NCBI GenBank assembly: GCA_007116135.1
Contig: SKIZ01000106.1
Coordinates: 1-37,789 of the forward strand
Direction: 5' to 3'
Source: Burkholderiaceae bacterium
Lineage (GTDB): Bacteria > Pseudomonadota > Gammaproteobacteria > Burkholderiales > Burkholderiaceae_B
Length of the DNA: 37,789 bases
Positions 1 to 12,135 of the stretch are shown in pieces (the first letter of the stretch is position 1; every line of letters starts with the position of its first letter). The notes under the pieces are model-generated. The model was not told the DNA's origin, did no database searches, and saw only the letters and a list, made by a program, of their open reading frames with translations. Made by a program: the position numbers and the translations under genes.

Positions 1-818
1 AGCGCCACACGAATGCCGTGCAACCAGTCGTGTCCAGCCGATACCGCCGCCTCGGTTTGTTGTGCCTTGGGCACCGTTTGCCAGGCTTTGGTCATTTGAT
101 CGATCAGCTTGCTGCCAATCACAACCGCATCGGCGACCTGCGCCACCCGACTAGCGCTATCGGCGTCACTGATACCGAACCCAACCCCAACCGGGATTGA
201 GACATGCTTTCTGATTCGAGTCAGTTGTTCGGCGACCTCATCGGTATTGATGTGTGCTGCGCCGGTCACGCCACGCAATGAAACGTAGTAGACGTAGCCC
301 TTGGCCAGTTGGCCCACTGCCGCTATGCGTTGATCAGTCGAGGTGGGCGCGACCAAAAAGATGGGCGCCATGTCATGCGCGACGAGTAAGGCCGCAAAAT
401 CGCCGGCTTCTTCAGGCGGATAATCGACCACCAACACGCCATCAACACCTGCTTTGGCAGCACGGCTGACGAACTCGGCTTGGCCCATGCGTTCGATCGG
501 ATTGGCGTACCCCATCAAAACAATCGGTGTCTGCTCATCGCCTTGGCGAAACTCGCGCACCATCTCAAGCACATCCTTCAAACCAATGCCCTGTGCAATG
601 GCATGTTCGGCTGCACGCTGAATAATCGGGCCATCGGCCATCGGATCAGAAAACGGCACGCCGAGTTCGATCACATCAGCGCCGGCCTTGACCAATGCAT
701 GCATCAGCGGCACGGTCGAGTCAGGCAACGGATTGCCCGCAGCGATATAAGGAATCAGTGCCGCACGCCCTTGGGCAGCCGTGTTGGCAAACGCAGTTGA
801 TATCTTATCTATGCTCAC
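1..818 (-). CDS. trpA: Tryptophan synthase alpha subunit, truncated at window edge
   Basis: Reverse strand reads [37 protein letters not shown]...[26 protein letters not shown], typical TrpA. It follows trpB by about 11 nt. GTG start at 818; no stop reached inside the window. Confidence 0.93.
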   Translation of the reverse strand, partial: MSIDKISTAFANTAAQGRAALIPYIAAGNPLPDSTVPLMHALVKAGADVIELGVPFSDPMADGPIIQRAAEHAIAQGIGLKDVLEMVREFRQGDEQTPIVLMGYANPIERMGQAEFVSRAAKAGVDGVLVVDYPPEEAGDFAALLVAHDMAPIFLVAPTSTDQRIAAVGQLAKGYVYYVSLRGVTGAAHINTDEVAEQLTRIRKHVSIPVGVGFGISDADSASRVAQVADAVVIGSKLIDQMTKAWQTVPKAQQTEAAVSAGHDWLHGIRVA

Positions 819-829
819 AGCGACTCACT

Positions 830-2110
830 CTAAAGTTGCATGCCCGCTTGGGTGGCGACCGTGTTGATATCTTTATCACCGCGCCCAGACAGATTGACCA
901 AGATGATCTGGTCTTTGGCCAATGTCGGCGCCAGTTGCGCGGCATGCGCTAACGCATGCGCGGTCTCAAGCGCAGGAATAATGCCTTCGACACGGCAGCA
1001 GTGGTGAAATGCGGCGAGGGCTTGCTCATCGGTCACGCCCACATAAGTGGCACGACCGGAATCCTTTAACCACGCGTGTTCCGGACCCACACCCGGATAG
1101 TCCAAACCCGCTGACACGGAGTGGGTCTCTTGCACCTGACCATCTTCATTTTGAATCACATAGGTTCGGTTACCGTGCAAGACACCGACCTGACCCGCTG
1201 ACAAGGACGCCGCGTGCTGGCCTGATGCAATGCCGTGGCCGGCCGCCTCAACGCCAACCAACTTCACGTTCTCGTAATCGATGTAAGGGTAGAAAATCCC
1301 CAGGGCGTTAGAGCCACCACCGACGCAAGCCAAGACGTAATCCGGTTGTTTGCCGGCATACTTTTGCATCTGCTCGATGCTTTCCTCACCAATGACGCAA
1401 TGGAAATTGCGCACCATCATCGGATACGGGTGCGGTCCGGCGACCGTACCAATGATGTAGAACGTGTCTTCCACATTGGTTACCCAGTCGCGCAGGGCTT
1501 CGTTCAGAGCGTCTTTCAGTGTCTTTGACCCTGACTCAACCGGCACCACAGTGGCACCAAGCAGTTTCATGCGGTAGACGTTGGGCGCTTGGCGCTTGAC
1601 ATCTTCACTACCCATGTAGACGATGCATTCCATGCCGTAGCGGGCACAAACGGTGGCCGTAGCCACGCCATGTTGACCTGCGCCAGTTTCGGCAATGATG
1701 CGCTTCTTGCCCATGCGACGCGCAAGCAATGCCTGACCCAGACTATTGTTGATCTTGTGAGCGCCGGTGTGGTTTAAGTCTTCGCGTTTGAACCAAATCT
1801 GGGCACCACCGAGCTCTTCGGACCAGCGCCGAGCATGATAGACCGGCGTTGGGCGACCTACAAAATGATGTAACTCGCCATGAAACTCGGCCAAAAACGC
1901 TGGATCATGCTGGTAGTGCGCATAGGCTTGGCGCAGCTGATCGAGCGCGTGCATAAGCGTTTCAGCAACAAAGACGCCACCGTAGGGCCCGAAATGCCCT
2001 GTTGCGTCTGGAAAATCGTAAGGTTTCACGAACCCTGCCCCCTGTTTTGGTCTTGCAAACGACACTGCAGCCACGCCCGAGCTGACGCTTGTCGCTTTAC
2101 TCGGTAACAA
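830..2110 (-). CDS. trpB: Tryptophan synthase beta subunit (an alternative GTG start near 2029 may be the real one, giving [18 protein letters not shown]...)
   Basis: [30 protein letters not shown] (PLP lysine context), [10 protein letters not shown]. Confidence 0.96.
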   Translation of the reverse strand: MLPSKATSVSSGVAAVSFARPKQGAGFVKPYDFPDATGHFGPYGGVFVAETLMHALDQLRQAYAHYQHDPAFLAEFHGELHHFVGRPTPVYHARRWSEELGGAQIWFKREDLNHTGAHKINNSLGQALLARRMGKKRIIAETGAGQHGVATATVCARYGMECIVYMGSEDVKRQAPNVYRMKLLGATVVPVESGSKTLKDALNEALRDWVTNVEDTFYIIGTVAGPHPYPMMVRNFHCVIGEESIEQMQKYAGKQPDYVLACVGGGSNALGIFYPYIDYENVKLVGVEAAGHGIASGQHAASLSAGQVGVLHGNRTYVIQNEDGQVQETHSVSAGLDYPGVGPEHAWLKDSGRATYVGVTDEQALAAFHHCCRVEGIIPALETAHALAHAAQLAPTLAKDQIILVNLSGRGDKDINTVATQAGMQL

Positions 2111-2199
2111 CAGACGCGTAAAGCGAACGTTAAGCGAGCATTGAGACTAAAAACAAACAATACTCAGCCTTTTTATGCGAGTGCCCAAGATTGAATCTC

Positions 2200-2226
2200 A
2201 TTATACGCACGAATAATCAAGCCCAA
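2200..2226 (-). promoter_or_regulatory. Putative sigma70-type promoter for trpB (TATAAT -10; weak TTGGGC -35 with 15-nt spacing)
   Basis: Perfect TATAAT on the minus strand at 2205-2200 in the relA-trpB gap. The -35 spacing is short. Confidence 0.35.
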
Positions 2227-2243
2227 TCGCAATGCCCCTGCTG

Positions 2244-4433
2244 CTAGCGACGCTGTGCGGCAAAGACCCCCTTGACCTCGGATAAGGCTGTGAGCGCACG
2301 CTGCAAAACGTCAGCGCCGCTGACTTCAACGGTAAAAACCATGTGCGCCAGAGAAGATTTGCTTTGCGTATTGACGCCGATGACGTTTAGGCGCAAACGA
2401 GCAAAGACCTCGGATAAATCACGCAACAGTCCGGAACGATCTTGTGCCCTGATCGAGACATCGACCGGGTAAAGCGACTCTTGCGTATCGCCCCACGACA
2501 CCTCGATCACGCGCTGCGACTCGCGCCGAGCGAGCTGCAAAAAACTCGGGCAATCCGAGCGGTGAATCGACACACCTCGCCCGCGGGTGACAAACCCGGC
2601 AATGGGGTCTGGTGGTGCGGCACGGCAACAACGCGCTAGCTGCGTCAACAGCGACCCCACGCCTTGGACCAATACGCCACTGCCCAAGGCATGGGTCGGT
2701 GCGCGCCCAGGGTGAACGATCGACTCTGGCGTCAGAGGCGCGGGCTGCGCTTGCGGCTGAAATAACGCATCGAGATGCCGCAGGCTGAAGTCCTCTTTGG
2801 CCACCGCGACGTACAGATCGTCAGCCTGCGCAAAACCGAGCTGATGCGCCAACTGCTCATGATTGACCGCGGTTTTACCTAGACGGCCCAACTCTTTATC
2901 GACCAGTGTTTGCCCCTGCGTGATGCGTTGCTGCAACTCAACGGCATTGAACCAAGCGCGAACTTTGGCGCGCGCACGCGGGCTCGCCAGGTAACCGAGC
3001 TGGGTATTGAGCCAATCACGCGATGGCCCACCGGCCTTGGTCGTGATGATCTCGACGGTCTGACCCGTCTGCAGCGGTGTTTGCAGGGGCACCATTTGGC
3101 CATTGACTCGCGCGCCTCGGCAGCGATGCCCCAGATCCGTGTGAAGGTGGTAGGCAAAGTCAACCGGCGTAGAACCACGCGGCAACTCAATGACGCGCGC
3201 CTGTGGCGACAGGACATAGATTCGCTCATCGGCCGCTTTAGACGCTTGCGCCTGGGGTGGCTCTACCTGCTTGCCGGCCTGAGTCTGCCAGGCCAGTAGT
3301 TCGCGCATCCAGACCAACTGACGATCCTGTGCGGTGCCGTCAGCTCTCTGCGAGCCACCAGACTCCTTATAGCGCCAATGGGCCGCCATGCCGTGCTCGG
3401 CAAAATCATGCATGGCTTGGGTACGGATTTGCACCTCAAATGGCAAGCCATGCTCATCAGCCACCACCGTATGCAGTGAGCGATAACCGTTGGGTTTGGG
3501 TCGCGAGATATAGTCATCAAACTCTTTGGCAATCGGCGACCAGTGCGCGTGCACAATGCCGAGCACGTTGTAGCAGGCTCGCTCATCGGCCACGATCACA
3601 CGCAAGGCACGCAAATCGTAGAGCTGGTTAAAGTCGACCTCTTTGCGCTGCATCTTGTTCCAGATGCTGTAGATATGCTTGGGTCGCCCGGAAATATCGG
3701 CCTCGATCCCAGCCTCACGCACAAGCTCTCGCAAGGCACTGACCGTCTGGGCGATGAACTGCTCGCGTTCGGCACGCTTTTGCTCAAGCTGCGTGGCGAT
3801 TTCCCGGTACTGCTGCGGGTGTTCAAACCGAAACGCCAGATCCTCCATTTCCCACTTGATTTGCCAAATACCGAGCCGATTGGCAAGCGGTGCGTACAAG
3901 TCGAGTGTCTCTTGGGCAAACTCGAGACCACAGGTAACCTTCGATCTTGCGTGCCAGCGCAACGTCTGTAGCCTTGATGCCAATCGGATAAGCACAATGC
4001 GCAAATCAGCGGCCATGGCCAGGAGCATCTTGCGCAAGTTTTCCTTCTGCGTCGCGGTGTCAGAAGCCGCCCCCGTGCCCGCTTCGCGCGTGACCTCGCC
4101 TAAGCGCAATAGCGCTCGTGTGCCTCGCACGAGCTGGCTGACCTGCGTGCCGAACTGCTTGGCAACCGGATCCGTGGCACCTCCCTCATGCGCGGGCAAC
4201 GCCAACAAGATCGCTGCCGCACGCGTGGCCACATCGGTTTGCAACGCAGCCAGAATCTCAGCAGTGGCGATGCAATGGTCCCAAAGGGGCTGACCACTCG
4301 CTAAAGCAGTAGGCTCCAAACGCTCGGCAGTCCAGTTAGCGACCTCGCACAGCAAATCGGCCTCGTCAGCGGGCAGGCCCTGCGACAGACAGGCTAATTG
4401 TTCTGGGCTCAAGCAACGGGTCTGTTCAGGCAT
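2244..4433 (-). CDS. relA: RelA-type (p)ppGpp synthetase (HD-like, synthetase, TGS, ACT domains)
   Basis: RPKHIYSIWNKMQRK, EFDDYISRPKPNGYRSLHT (EXDD type of monofunctional RelA), TGS region RVIELPRGSTPVDFAYHLHTDLGHRCRGARVNG, C-terminal ACT-like region. The N-terminal HD region lacks a clear HD motif. Confidence 0.93.
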   Translation of the reverse strand: MPEQTRCLSPEQLACLSQGLPADEADLLCEVANWTAERLEPTALASGQPLWDHCIATAEILAALQTDVATRAAAILLALPAHEGGATDPVAKQFGTQVSQLVRGTRALLRLGEVTREAGTGAASDTATQKENLRKMLLAMAADLRIVLIRLASRLQTLRWHARSKVTCGLEFAQETLDLYAPLANRLGIWQIKWEMEDLAFRFEHPQQYREIATQLEQKRAEREQFIAQTVSALRELVREAGIEADISGRPKHIYSIWNKMQRKEVDFNQLYDLRALRVIVADERACYNVLGIVHAHWSPIAKEFDDYISRPKPNGYRSLHTVVADEHGLPFEVQIRTQAMHDFAEHGMAAHWRYKESGGSQRADGTAQDRQLVWMRELLAWQTQAGKQVEPPQAQASKAADERIYVLSPQARVIELPRGSTPVDFAYHLHTDLGHRCRGARVNGQMVPLQTPLQTGQTVEIITTKAGGPSRDWLNTQLGYLASPRARAKVRAWFNAVELQQRITQGQTLVDKELGRLGKTAVNHEQLAHQLGFAQADDLYVAVAKEDFSLRHLDALFQPQAQPAPLTPESIVHPGRAPTHALGSGVLVQGVGSLLTQLARCCRAAPPDPIAGFVTRGRGVSIHRSDCPSFLQLARRESQRVIEVSWGDTQESLYPVDVSIRAQDRSGLLRDLSEVFARLRLNVIGVNTQSKSSLAHMVFTVEVSGADVLQRALTALSEVKGVFAAQRR

Positions 4434-4463
4434 GAGCGTACATACCCAGGCAGTCGGTGCCGA

Positions 4464-4814
4464 CTAAACGGCCGCCATCACCACAATCTCGACCTTAAAG
4501 TTCGGATTTGCCAAGCGGGCCTCAACAGTGGCGCGCGGCGGCGCATTGCCATCGGCTACCCAAGCATCCCAGGCCTTGTTCATGCCATCAAACTCAGCCA
4601 TGTTAGCTACAAAGATTTGCGCCATCAAAATGCGGGACTTATTCGTGCCGGCTTGCTCAAGTAGGCCATCAATGATGCCAAGCACTTGCTCGGTTTGCCC
4701 CGTGATATCGAGCGAAGCATCCTCAGGTACCTGTCCGGCGAGGTAGGCCACGCCGTTGTAGACGGCCATATCGGACAGCCGTTTCTCAACATTGACACGT
4801 TGAATCGTTTGCAT
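4464..4814 (-). CDS. RidA/YjgF/Rid family protein
   Basis: MQTIQRVNVEKRLSDMAVYNGVAYLAGQVPED...PPRATVEARLANPNFKVEIVVMAAV. RBS AAGGAGGGTGTCACC precedes ATG at 4814, so the ORF-track start at 4856 is too early. Confidence 0.9.
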   Translation of the reverse strand: MQTIQRVNVEKRLSDMAVYNGVAYLAGQVPEDASLDITGQTEQVLGIIDGLLEQAGTNKSRILMAQIFVANMAEFDGMNKAWDAWVADGNAPPRATVEARLANPNFKVEIVVMAAV

Positions 4815-4852
4815 GGTGACACCCTCCTTGGTGTTTGCGATGTGGGCAAGAA

Positions 4853-6034
4853 TCAATTCTCTGGCGGCAGGTCAAACACCTGGCGCAAGTAAGCAAGGTA
4901 GGCCGGATCATCGCACATGGTCTTCTCCGGCGCATCCGACACCTTGGCGACCGGCTGATCGTTACAGCGAACCATCTTCATGACGATTTGCAGGGGTTGC
5001 AAACCAAGGTCATTGGTCAGATTGGTGCCAATGCCAAAAGACACCCGCGCGCGACCCTGGAAGCGCCGAGCAAGCTCAATGGCAAGCGGAAAGGTCAACG
5101 CATCAGAGAACACGAGCGTCTTGGTGCGCGGGTCGACCCGATTGTTCAGATAATGTCCAATGATCTTCTCACCCCAGATAAAGGGGTCACCAGAGTCATG
5201 GCGCGCGCCATCAAACAGCTTGCAAAAGTACATGTCAAAGTCGCGCAAGAATGCATCAAGACCATAGACGTCAGACAGCGCAATACCCAAATCGCCACGG
5301 TACTCTTTGGCCCAAGTCTCAAGGGCAAACACCTGCGAGTCACGCAAGCGCGGCCCCAAAGCCTGGCACGCCTGCAAGTACTCATGGCCCATGGTGCCAA
5401 TAGGCACCAAGCCATGGCGCATCGCCATATCCACATTGCTCGTACCCGCAAAGTGCTCGCCCATGGATGACTTCAAAACGGTCACGACCTCATCGTGCCA
5501 CTGGCGCGAGAATCGGCGGCGGGTGCCGTATTCAGCAACCCGAAACTTCGCTAAGTCTGGTTCGCTGCAGACCATATCGATCTTTTCACGCAAGCGCCGA
5601 CGACCTTCCTGGAGCTCAGGTGCGGGCATGGCATGGCGAAAGTAGACCTCATTGATGATGGCCAACACCGGGATTTCAAACAAAATGGTGTGCAGCCACG
5701 GGCCTTTGACCGATACCGAAATACCGCCAGGCTGATCCGGTGCCACGGTCAGTTCAATGCACTTGCGCGGCAAATGAAACAAACCCAAAAAGTCGACAAA
5801 ATCACTTTTAATAAAGCGCAGCGCGCCAATGTAATCGAGCTCTTCGGGCGTAAATCGCAGCGCGCATAACGCATCGATCTCCTCTTGAATCTCGGGCAGG
5901 TGCGCACTTAAATCCACACCCTGCGTGCGGCATTGAAACCGGTATTCCACTTGCGCGGCCGGGAAATGATGTAACACCACCTGCATCATGGAGAACTTAT
6001 ACAGGTCGGTATCTAGCAAAGAGTGGATGATCAT
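4853..6034 (-). CDS. pncB: Nicotinate phosphoribosyltransferase
   Basis: [73 protein letters not shown]. Confidence 0.95.
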   Translation of the reverse strand: MIIHSLLDTDLYKFSMMQVVLHHFPAAQVEYRFQCRTQGVDLSAHLPEIQEEIDALCALRFTPEELDYIGALRFIKSDFVDFLGLFHLPRKCIELTVAPDQPGGISVSVKGPWLHTILFEIPVLAIINEVYFRHAMPAPELQEGRRRLREKIDMVCSEPDLAKFRVAEYGTRRRFSRQWHDEVVTVLKSSMGEHFAGTSNVDMAMRHGLVPIGTMGHEYLQACQALGPRLRDSQVFALETWAKEYRGDLGIALSDVYGLDAFLRDFDMYFCKLFDGARHDSGDPFIWGEKIIGHYLNNRVDPRTKTLVFSDALTFPLAIELARRFQGRARVSFGIGTNLTNDLGLQPLQIVMKMVRCNDQPVAKVSDAPEKTMCDDPAYLAYLRQVFDLPPEN

Positions 6035-6209
6035 GAGCGGTTAGCGCGCGATAAGGGATTTGCGCTGTGCACAGTAGCACACAGCATCACAGACATCAGG
6101 GGCATCGACGTAATCTTCTGGGCATTGGCTAAAATAACACCGAGCGAGCTTTTTTTGGCTCTTGTTTTTTAATGCTGTACCAACAGCCCTTTTGAGACTG
6201 CCCGACATC

Positions 6210-6533
6210 ATGACTCACGTTGTTACCGAAAATTGTATCAAGTGCAAATACACCGACTGTGTCGACGTTTGTCCGGTTGACTGTTTTAAGGAGGGGCCGA
6301 ACTTTCTGGTCATTGACCCGGATGAATGCATTGACTGTGCGGTCTGCATCCCCGAGTGCCCGGCCAACGCCATTTTTGCCGAAGAGGACGTCCCTGAGGA
6401 CCAAGTCGGTTTCATTGCGTTAAATGCAGAGCTCACACCCGTCTTTAAAACCATCACGCGCACCAAAGGCCCCTTGCCTGAGGCCGATGACTGGAACGGC
6501 ATGCCAGACAAACTCAAGCACCTTCAACGCTAA
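6210..6533 (+). CDS. fdxA: 7Fe ferredoxin (FdxA type)
   Basis: [62 protein letters not shown]. Start at internal Met. Confidence 0.95.
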   Translation: MTHVVTENCIKCKYTDCVDVCPVDCFKEGPNFLVIDPDECIDCAVCIPECPANAIFAEEDVPEDQVGFIALNAELTPVFKTITRTKGPLPEADDWNGMPDKLKHLQR

Positions 6534-6554
6534 GGCCGCACGCGAGGCGATTCA

Positions 6555-7337
6555 ATGACACAGGCTCAAAACAGTGAGAAATACACTTGTGAACGCGTGC
6601 TTGAAGTCAAACCATGGCACAGCCCTGGACTGGTGTCGGTCAAGCTCACGCGCAGCCCCGGGTTTGAGTTTATTGCTGGTCAATTTGCCCGTATTGGCTT
6701 ACCGAGCACGCCCGGGGCCGATGCACCAGACCTCTGGCGTGCCTACTCGATGGTGTCGCACCCTGAGGATGACTACCTCGAGTTTCTAAGCGTCACGGTG
6801 CCCGATGGCCAGTTCAGTCCGAAGCTTGCGCAACTAAGCGCTAACGACTGTCTCTGGGTTGAGAAAGCGCCCTTTGGTTTCTTAACCCTCGAGCGCTTCA
6901 CCGCAGCCCACACCTTGTGGTTAATCTGCACCGGCACGGGTTTGTCGGCCTACCTTCCCATGTTGCGCGACACCGCGACATGGACGCAATTTAAAAAAGT
7001 CGTGTTGGTCCACGGCGTGCGCACCGAAGACGAGTTAGCCTACCGTGACTGGCTGCAAAGCTTGGCGCAGTCCAACGAGCAATTCATCTATCTGCCCGTG
7101 ACTTCACGCCAGCGCTGGCCCGGCAGCGATTTGCCGGCCAGCAGAATAACGACAGCGTATAAAAATCAGCAATTGCAACATGTTGTCGGTGAGCCTTTTG
7201 AGCCTGAAAGCGCCCGTGTGATGCTTTGTGGCAATCCGGAAATGGTCACCGAGATGCGTGCGCTGCTCGCCGAAGTGGGGTTCGCCGCGGGCCGCCGAGG
7301 CAACCCTGGCAGCCTGGCCGTTGAGAATTACTGGTGA
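6555..7337 (+). CDS. fpr: Ferredoxin-NADP reductase
   Basis: FAD/NAD reductase layout: [59 protein letters not shown]-terminal VENYW. Confidence 0.93.
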   Translation: MTQAQNSEKYTCERVLEVKPWHSPGLVSVKLTRSPGFEFIAGQFARIGLPSTPGADAPDLWRAYSMVSHPEDDYLEFLSVTVPDGQFSPKLAQLSANDCLWVEKAPFGFLTLERFTAAHTLWLICTGTGLSAYLPMLRDTATWTQFKKVVLVHGVRTEDELAYRDWLQSLAQSNEQFIYLPVTSRQRWPGSDLPASRITTAYKNQQLQHVVGEPFEPESARVMLCGNPEMVTEMRALLAEVGFAAGRRGNPGSLAVENYW

Positions 7338-7341
7338 ACCT

Positions 7342-7938
7342 GTGAGCGAGCCCGCGCCCGACTTGGTCGAGCAGATCAACCAGTTGCTGCCCCAGACACA
7401 GTGCACCAAGTGCGGGTTTGACGGCTGCCTGCCCTACGCGCAAGCCATCGCCGGCGGCCAAACCGACATCAACCGCTGCCCACCGGGTGGCCCAGACGGT
7501 GTCGTGAAGTTAAGCCAGCTTCTGAACCGACCGGTCAAACCGATTGACCCGAGCTGCGGGGCGCCTGGCCCGCTTCGAGTCGCAGTCATCGAAGAGGAAC
7601 ACTGCATTGGCTGCACGCTTTGTATCGAGGCCTGCCCGGTTGATGCCATCGTTGGCGCCAATAAACGCATGCACACGGTCTTGGCAGACTGGTGCACCGG
7701 TTGTGACTTGTGTCTGCCGCCCTGCCCGGTTGACTGCATTGTGATGATCGATGCAACCGAGAATCCGCACTGGACTGATACCCGAGCCCGTCAGGCACGC
7801 CAGCGCCACGAGGCTCGCAATCACCGACGCGCCCAAGCACCGACGAGCCTGGCGCAACCCAACCCCAGTGCCAGCCAAAAGCAGGCCGCCGTCTCCCAGG
7901 CCCTTTCACGCGCGCGCGCCAGACGAGAGCTCAAATGA
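7342..7938 (+). CDS. RnfB-like electron transport protein (Fe-S cluster domain plus 2x[4Fe-4S])
   Basis: GTG start; [21 protein letters not shown], then [16 protein letters not shown] and [16 protein letters not shown]. Confidence 0.9.
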   Translation: MSEPAPDLVEQINQLLPQTQCTKCGFDGCLPYAQAIAGGQTDINRCPPGGPDGVVKLSQLLNRPVKPIDPSCGAPGPLRVAVIEEEHCIGCTLCIEACPVDAIVGANKRMHTVLADWCTGCDLCLPPCPVDCIVMIDATENPHWTDTRARQARQRHEARNHRRAQAPTSLAQPNPSASQKQAAVSQALSRARARRELK

Positions 7939-8573
7939 ATCAACAAAAGCGCCAAGCCATCTTTGCCCGCTTCGAGCAAGCCAACCCCGCGCCCACGACC
8001 GAGCTTGAGTACGGCAGTCATTTTCAGCTGCTAATCGCCGTGATCCTGTCAGCCCAAGCCACCGACAAGTCGGTCAATCTCGCGACTCGGGAACTATTTA
8101 AAAAGCATGGCACGCCACAGAAGATGCTGCGCTTGGGGCTCGATGGGGTGACCAAACACATTCAATCCATTGGCCTGTATAAGACCAAAGCCAAGAACGT
8201 GATCGCCACCTGCCAGATTTTGCTCGAGCAATACGGCGGCGAAGTGCCCCGAGATCGCGAGCAGCTCCAAGCGCTGCCAGGCGTCGGTCGCAAGACTGCC
8301 AACGTGGTTTTAAACACCGCCTTTGGCGAGCCGACCATGGCCGTTGATACACACATCTTCCGTGTGGCCAACCGCACGGGCCTGGCCAAAGGCAAAACCG
8401 TACTGGCGGTAGAGAAAAACCTGCTCAAGTTCATCCCCAAGCCCTACTTGCTTAACGCCCATCACTGGCTCATTCTGCATGGGCGCTATGTCTGCGTGGC
8501 GCGCAGCCCCAAATGCAATGTCTGCGGGATCGCCGACCTTTGCGACTACAAACATAAACCCAAGCCGGCCTAG
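7935..8573 (+). CDS. nth: Endonuclease III
   Basis: [58 protein letters not shown]-terminal Fe-S cysteines [21 protein letters not shown] overlap with the upstream gene. Confidence 0.97.
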   Translation: MNQQKRQAIFARFEQANPAPTTELEYGSHFQLLIAVILSAQATDKSVNLATRELFKKHGTPQKMLRLGLDGVTKHIQSIGLYKTKAKNVIATCQILLEQYGGEVPRDREQLQALPGVGRKTANVVLNTAFGEPTMAVDTHIFRVANRTGLAKGKTVLAVEKNLLKFIPKPYLLNAHHWLILHGRYVCVARSPKCNVCGIADLCDYKHKPKPA

Positions 8574-8658
8574 AAAAACCGCCCCAGACCGTCTTAGTTG
8601 ACGTGTCTTTTGGGCTTATTTGATACTAAATCGAAAAGATGAATGACTAAATTAACCA

Positions 8659-8687
8659 TTAATTTAAGTCTAATCTTGCCTTATATT
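8659..8687 (+). promoter_or_regulatory. Putative promoter for malate synthase (TTAATT-N17-TATATT)
   Basis: AT-rich gap; TATATT -10-like box with 17-nt spacing from a weak -35-like box. Confidence 0.3.
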
Positions 8688-8719
8688 GTGTTGATCTACT
8701 ATCGACACAGCCAAAGGAC

Positions 8720-10945
8720 ATGACAGCCATGAGCCAAATGATCACCATCGACCGCCTACGCGTGGCACCCGAATTAAAGGACTTCATCGACAATGAAGCG
8801 CTGCCGGGAACTGGGCTTGATGCGCAGGCGTTTTGGGCAGGCTTTAGTCAGCTCGTTGTGGATTTGTCGCCGCAAAACGAAGCGCTTCTGAAAAAGCGCG
8901 ATGAACTTCAAGTCGCGTTAGATCAGTGGCATCAAAAAAACCCGGGGCCGATTGCCGACATGGCAGCCTATCAATCGTTTCTGTCCTCGATTGGTTACTT
9001 GGTTGAGCCGCCCAAAGACTGCCAGGCAACCACCACCCATGTCGACGATGAGCTCGCCTTGCAGGCTGGCCCGCAACTGGTGGTGCCGATTCTCAATGCA
9101 CGCTACGCGCTTAACGCGGCCAATGCGCGCTGGGGCTCTCTGTATGACGCCCTCTACGGGACTGACGCCATCGCCACCGATGATGGGGCTAAACGCACCA
9201 GCCAATACAACCCCGTGCGTGGTGCCCGCGTGATTGCCTTTGCCCGCGAGTTTTTAGATGATGCCGCACCCTTGGCCAAAGGGTCTCATGCCCAAGCCCA
9301 GCTCTATCACATCGTCGATGGTGTGCTGCATGTCACGCTCGTTGACGGCCAGAGCGTCCAATTAGCCAACCCCCAGCAGTTTGTCGGCTGGCAAGGTGAT
9401 CGCGCAGCACCCACAAGCGTCTTGCTGGTTCACAACGGCTTACACATCGATATCATCATTGACCGTGCGACCGAAATTGGTCGCACCGATGACGCTGGCA
9501 TCAGTGACATCGTCATCGAGTCAGCACTGTCAACCATCCTGGACTTGGAAGATTCGGTGGCCGCGGTTGACGCCGCTGACAAAGTGGCGGGCTATCGCAA
9601 TTGGCTCGGTATCTTGAAAGGCACGCTCACCGAAACCTTCGACAAAGGTGGCAAGCAACTGACTCGCCGGTTAAATCCGGATCGCCAATACAACGGTGCC
9701 CATGGTCAACCCATCACATTGCATGGCCGCTCGCTCATGTTTTTGCGCAATGTCGGGCACCTGATGACTAACCCGGCCATCCAGTACGACGCCGGCGGTG
9801 GGCAATTCAAGGAGATCCCTGAAGGCATCTTAGATGCAGTCGTCACAACGCTGATTGCCATGCACGACCTCAAAGGTGGCGGCAAGGATCCTAGCGGCAA
9901 TGTCATCCGCAACAGTCGCCGTGGCAGTGTCTACATCGTCAAGCCGAAGATGCATGGCCCCGAGGAAGTCGCGTTTGCGGCCACACTCTTTAGCCGAGTC
10001 GAGCAACTGTTGGGGCTGGCCGCCGATACGGTCAAGCTTGGCATCATGGACGAGGAGCGACGCACCAGCGTGAACTTGAAAGCCTGCATCGCAGCAGCCT
10101 GCAGTCGCGTGGCGTTTATCAACACAGGCTTTCTGGATCGCACTGGCGACGAGATGCACACGGCCATGCACGCAGGTCCAATGATTCGCAAAGGCGACAT
10201 GAAGGCAAGTGCCTGGATTGGCGCTTACGAGCGCAACAACGTTTTGGTTGGTCTGAGTTGCGGGCTGCGCGGCAAGGCGCAAATTGGCAAAGGCATGTGG
10301 GCGATGCCTGACTTGATGGCCGAGATGCTCAAACAAAAAATCGCGCATCCCAAAGCCGGCGCCAACACCGCTTGGGTGCCAAGCCCCACGGCAGCCACCT
10401 TGCACGCCCTGCACTATCACCAAGTCAATGTGGCGCAAATTCAGCAATCACTCGAGCAAACCAATGCCGATGCCTTGCGTGACGAACTACTAACGGGGCT
10501 GCTAACCGTTCCAGTGGCCACTGACACCGGCTGGAGCGAACAAGACAAGCAGCTTGAGCTCGAGAACAACATTCAAGGCATCCTAGGCTATGTGGTTCGC
10601 TGGATTGATCAAGGCGTGGGTTGCTCCAAGGTGCCCGACATTCATGACGTTGGCCTGATGGAAGACCGCGCGACATTGCGTATCTCAAGTCAGCACGTGG
10701 CCAATTGGCTGCTGCACGGCGTGGTCTCTGAAGCGCAGGTGCGTGCGACCTTTGAGCGGATGGCTGCCGTGGTCGATCAGCAAAACGCTGGCGACCCGTT
10801 GTATCAACCGATGGCGGGCCACTTTGATACCTCAATGGCATATCAGGCCGCATGCGATCTGGTCTTCAAGGGCCTGGCGCAACCAAGCGGTTACACCGAG
10901 CCTCTACTACACGCCTGGCGTCTGAAAGTTAAAGCAGCAAGCTAA
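8720..10945 (+). CDS. glcB: Malate synthase G
   Basis: 741 aa; [80 protein letters not shown]-like block, [28 protein letters not shown]. Confidence 0.97.
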   Translation: MTAMSQMITIDRLRVAPELKDFIDNEALPGTGLDAQAFWAGFSQLVVDLSPQNEALLKKRDELQVALDQWHQKNPGPIADMAAYQSFLSSIGYLVEPPKDCQATTTHVDDELALQAGPQLVVPILNARYALNAANARWGSLYDALYGTDAIATDDGAKRTSQYNPVRGARVIAFAREFLDDAAPLAKGSHAQAQLYHIVDGVLHVTLVDGQSVQLANPQQFVGWQGDRAAPTSVLLVHNGLHIDIIIDRATEIGRTDDAGISDIVIESALSTILDLEDSVAAVDAADKVAGYRNWLGILKGTLTETFDKGGKQLTRRLNPDRQYNGAHGQPITLHGRSLMFLRNVGHLMTNPAIQYDAGGGQFKEIPEGILDAVVTTLIAMHDLKGGGKDPSGNVIRNSRRGSVYIVKPKMHGPEEVAFAATLFSRVEQLLGLAADTVKLGIMDEERRTSVNLKACIAAACSRVAFINTGFLDRTGDEMHTAMHAGPMIRKGDMKASAWIGAYERNNVLVGLSCGLRGKAQIGKGMWAMPDLMAEMLKQKIAHPKAGANTAWVPSPTAATLHALHYHQVNVAQIQQSLEQTNADALRDELLTGLLTVPVATDTGWSEQDKQLELENNIQGILGYVVRWIDQGVGCSKVPDIHDVGLMEDRATLRISSQHVANWLLHGVVSEAQVRATFERMAAVVDQQNAGDPLYQPMAGHFDTSMAYQAACDLVFKGLAQPSGYTEPLLHAWRLKVKAAS

Positions 10946-10983
10946 TCCGATTCGCTGCTGCCGTTTAGGCGCCCTGTCGCCCG

Positions 10984-11012
10984 AGCCCATGGCCACTGGC
11001 CTGGGCTTTTTT
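10984..11012 (+). terminator. Intrinsic terminator of glcB
   Basis: AGCCCA-t-GGCC-act-GGCC-TGGGCT followed by TTTTTT, about 40 nt after the glcB stop. Confidence 0.8.
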
Positions 11013-11151
11013 ATTTGGAGCCGAAATTTAAAATTACTTTTAGATATATATGTAGGACTTATTTGTAGTTCCAAGTTTTATAGAAACGGTACAAACTTGC
11101 CTCTCGGGTCAAATTCCCATTTCTAACTCTTGCGACTAGGTCAAACGCATC

Positions 11152-12090
11152 ATGAAAAAACTACTCGGCGCTATCGCATTTGCCAGCCTGACATCGGCGG
11201 CAATCGCAGCACAACCACTTGTAACTCCGGACGAGTTGGCAACACTGGCCAGCGCTGATCAGGCCCGTGTCATCGACATTCGCGCTGCGCAAGACTACGC
11301 CCAAGGCCACATCGCTGGCGCAGTCAGCGCACCCTACGGTCGCTGGCGTGGCCCGGCCAATAACCCAGGCGAGTTACCCGACTTGAACAAGTTGACCGAG
11401 TTGGTCCAAAGCCTTGGGTTAACCGAGCAGACCCACGCGATCGTTGTCTCCAGTGGCGCGAACGACACCGATTTTGGGGCCGCCGCCCGGGTCTACTGGA
11501 CATTGCGCGTGCTAGGTCTGGAAAATCTGTCGATCCTAAATGGTGGCGTCAAAGCATGGCAGGCTGCAGGCAAATCGCTAAGCACGACACCCACGACAGT
11601 GGCCAAAAGCGACTTTGAACCCGGCATCAATGACGCCTTGTTGGTCACCCAAGAACAACTGGTCCAGGCAACCCAAGCTCAACAATCCGTTTTGGTTGAC
11701 GCGCGCCCCAATGACTTTTTCACAGGTCGCACGCGCCACGTGGCTGCAAGAACCCCGGGGACTTTGCAAGGCGCTGTCAACGTGGAACACTCCATCTGGT
11801 TTAAGCCGGGCACAAGCGAAGTCATCAATGCCAACGAGGCTAAAACCATTGCCGCGCGCTACAACCTGGCTAATCAAAACCAGGAGATCGTATCGTTTTG
11901 CAATACCGGTCACTGGGCAGCCACGAACTGGTTCGTACTGTCGGAGCTCGTCGGTGATAAGAACGTCAAACTCTACGCCGGCTCAATGGTAGACTGGACT
12001 CAGGCTTCTTCGGCGTTGCCGATGGACAATGTGCCAGGCCGCTTTCGGCAGATCATGATCGACACCAAGATCTGGTTCGACAGCCTGTAA
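11152..12090 (+). CDS. Secreted two-domain rhodanese-like sulfurtransferase
   Basis: Signal peptide MKKLLGAIAFASLTSAAIAAQ; RVIDIRAAQDYAQGHIAGAV; second domain VLVDARPNDFF...EIVSFCNTGHWAATNWFVL (Cys in active-site-like CNTGHW loop). Confidence 0.9.
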   Translation: MKKLLGAIAFASLTSAAIAAQPLVTPDELATLASADQARVIDIRAAQDYAQGHIAGAVSAPYGRWRGPANNPGELPDLNKLTELVQSLGLTEQTHAIVVSSGANDTDFGAAARVYWTLRVLGLENLSILNGGVKAWQAAGKSLSTTPTTVAKSDFEPGINDALLVTQEQLVQATQAQQSVLVDARPNDFFTGRTRHVAARTPGTLQGAVNVEHSIWFKPGTSEVINANEAKTIAARYNLANQNQEIVSFCNTGHWAATNWFVLSELVGDKNVKLYAGSMVDWTQASSALPMDNVPGRFRQIMIDTKIWFDSL

Positions 12091-12135
12091 TTGCGCTGCG
12101 ATCGCGTGACAAACCATCGATAAGCCTTTGTTTTT

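Noticed and set aside
3679-4293. 204-aa plus-strand ORF opposite relA
   Set aside because: Antisense shadow of a well-supported relA reading frame; Arg/Ser/Ala-rich composition and no recognisable domain.
4835-5470. 211-aa plus-strand ORF opposite pncB
   Set aside because: Mirror ORF of conserved pncB codons; no independent start signal or domain.
9830-10447. 205-aa minus-strand ORF inside glcB
   Set aside because: Antisense of a highly conserved malate synthase G segment; typical mirror ORF at this base composition.
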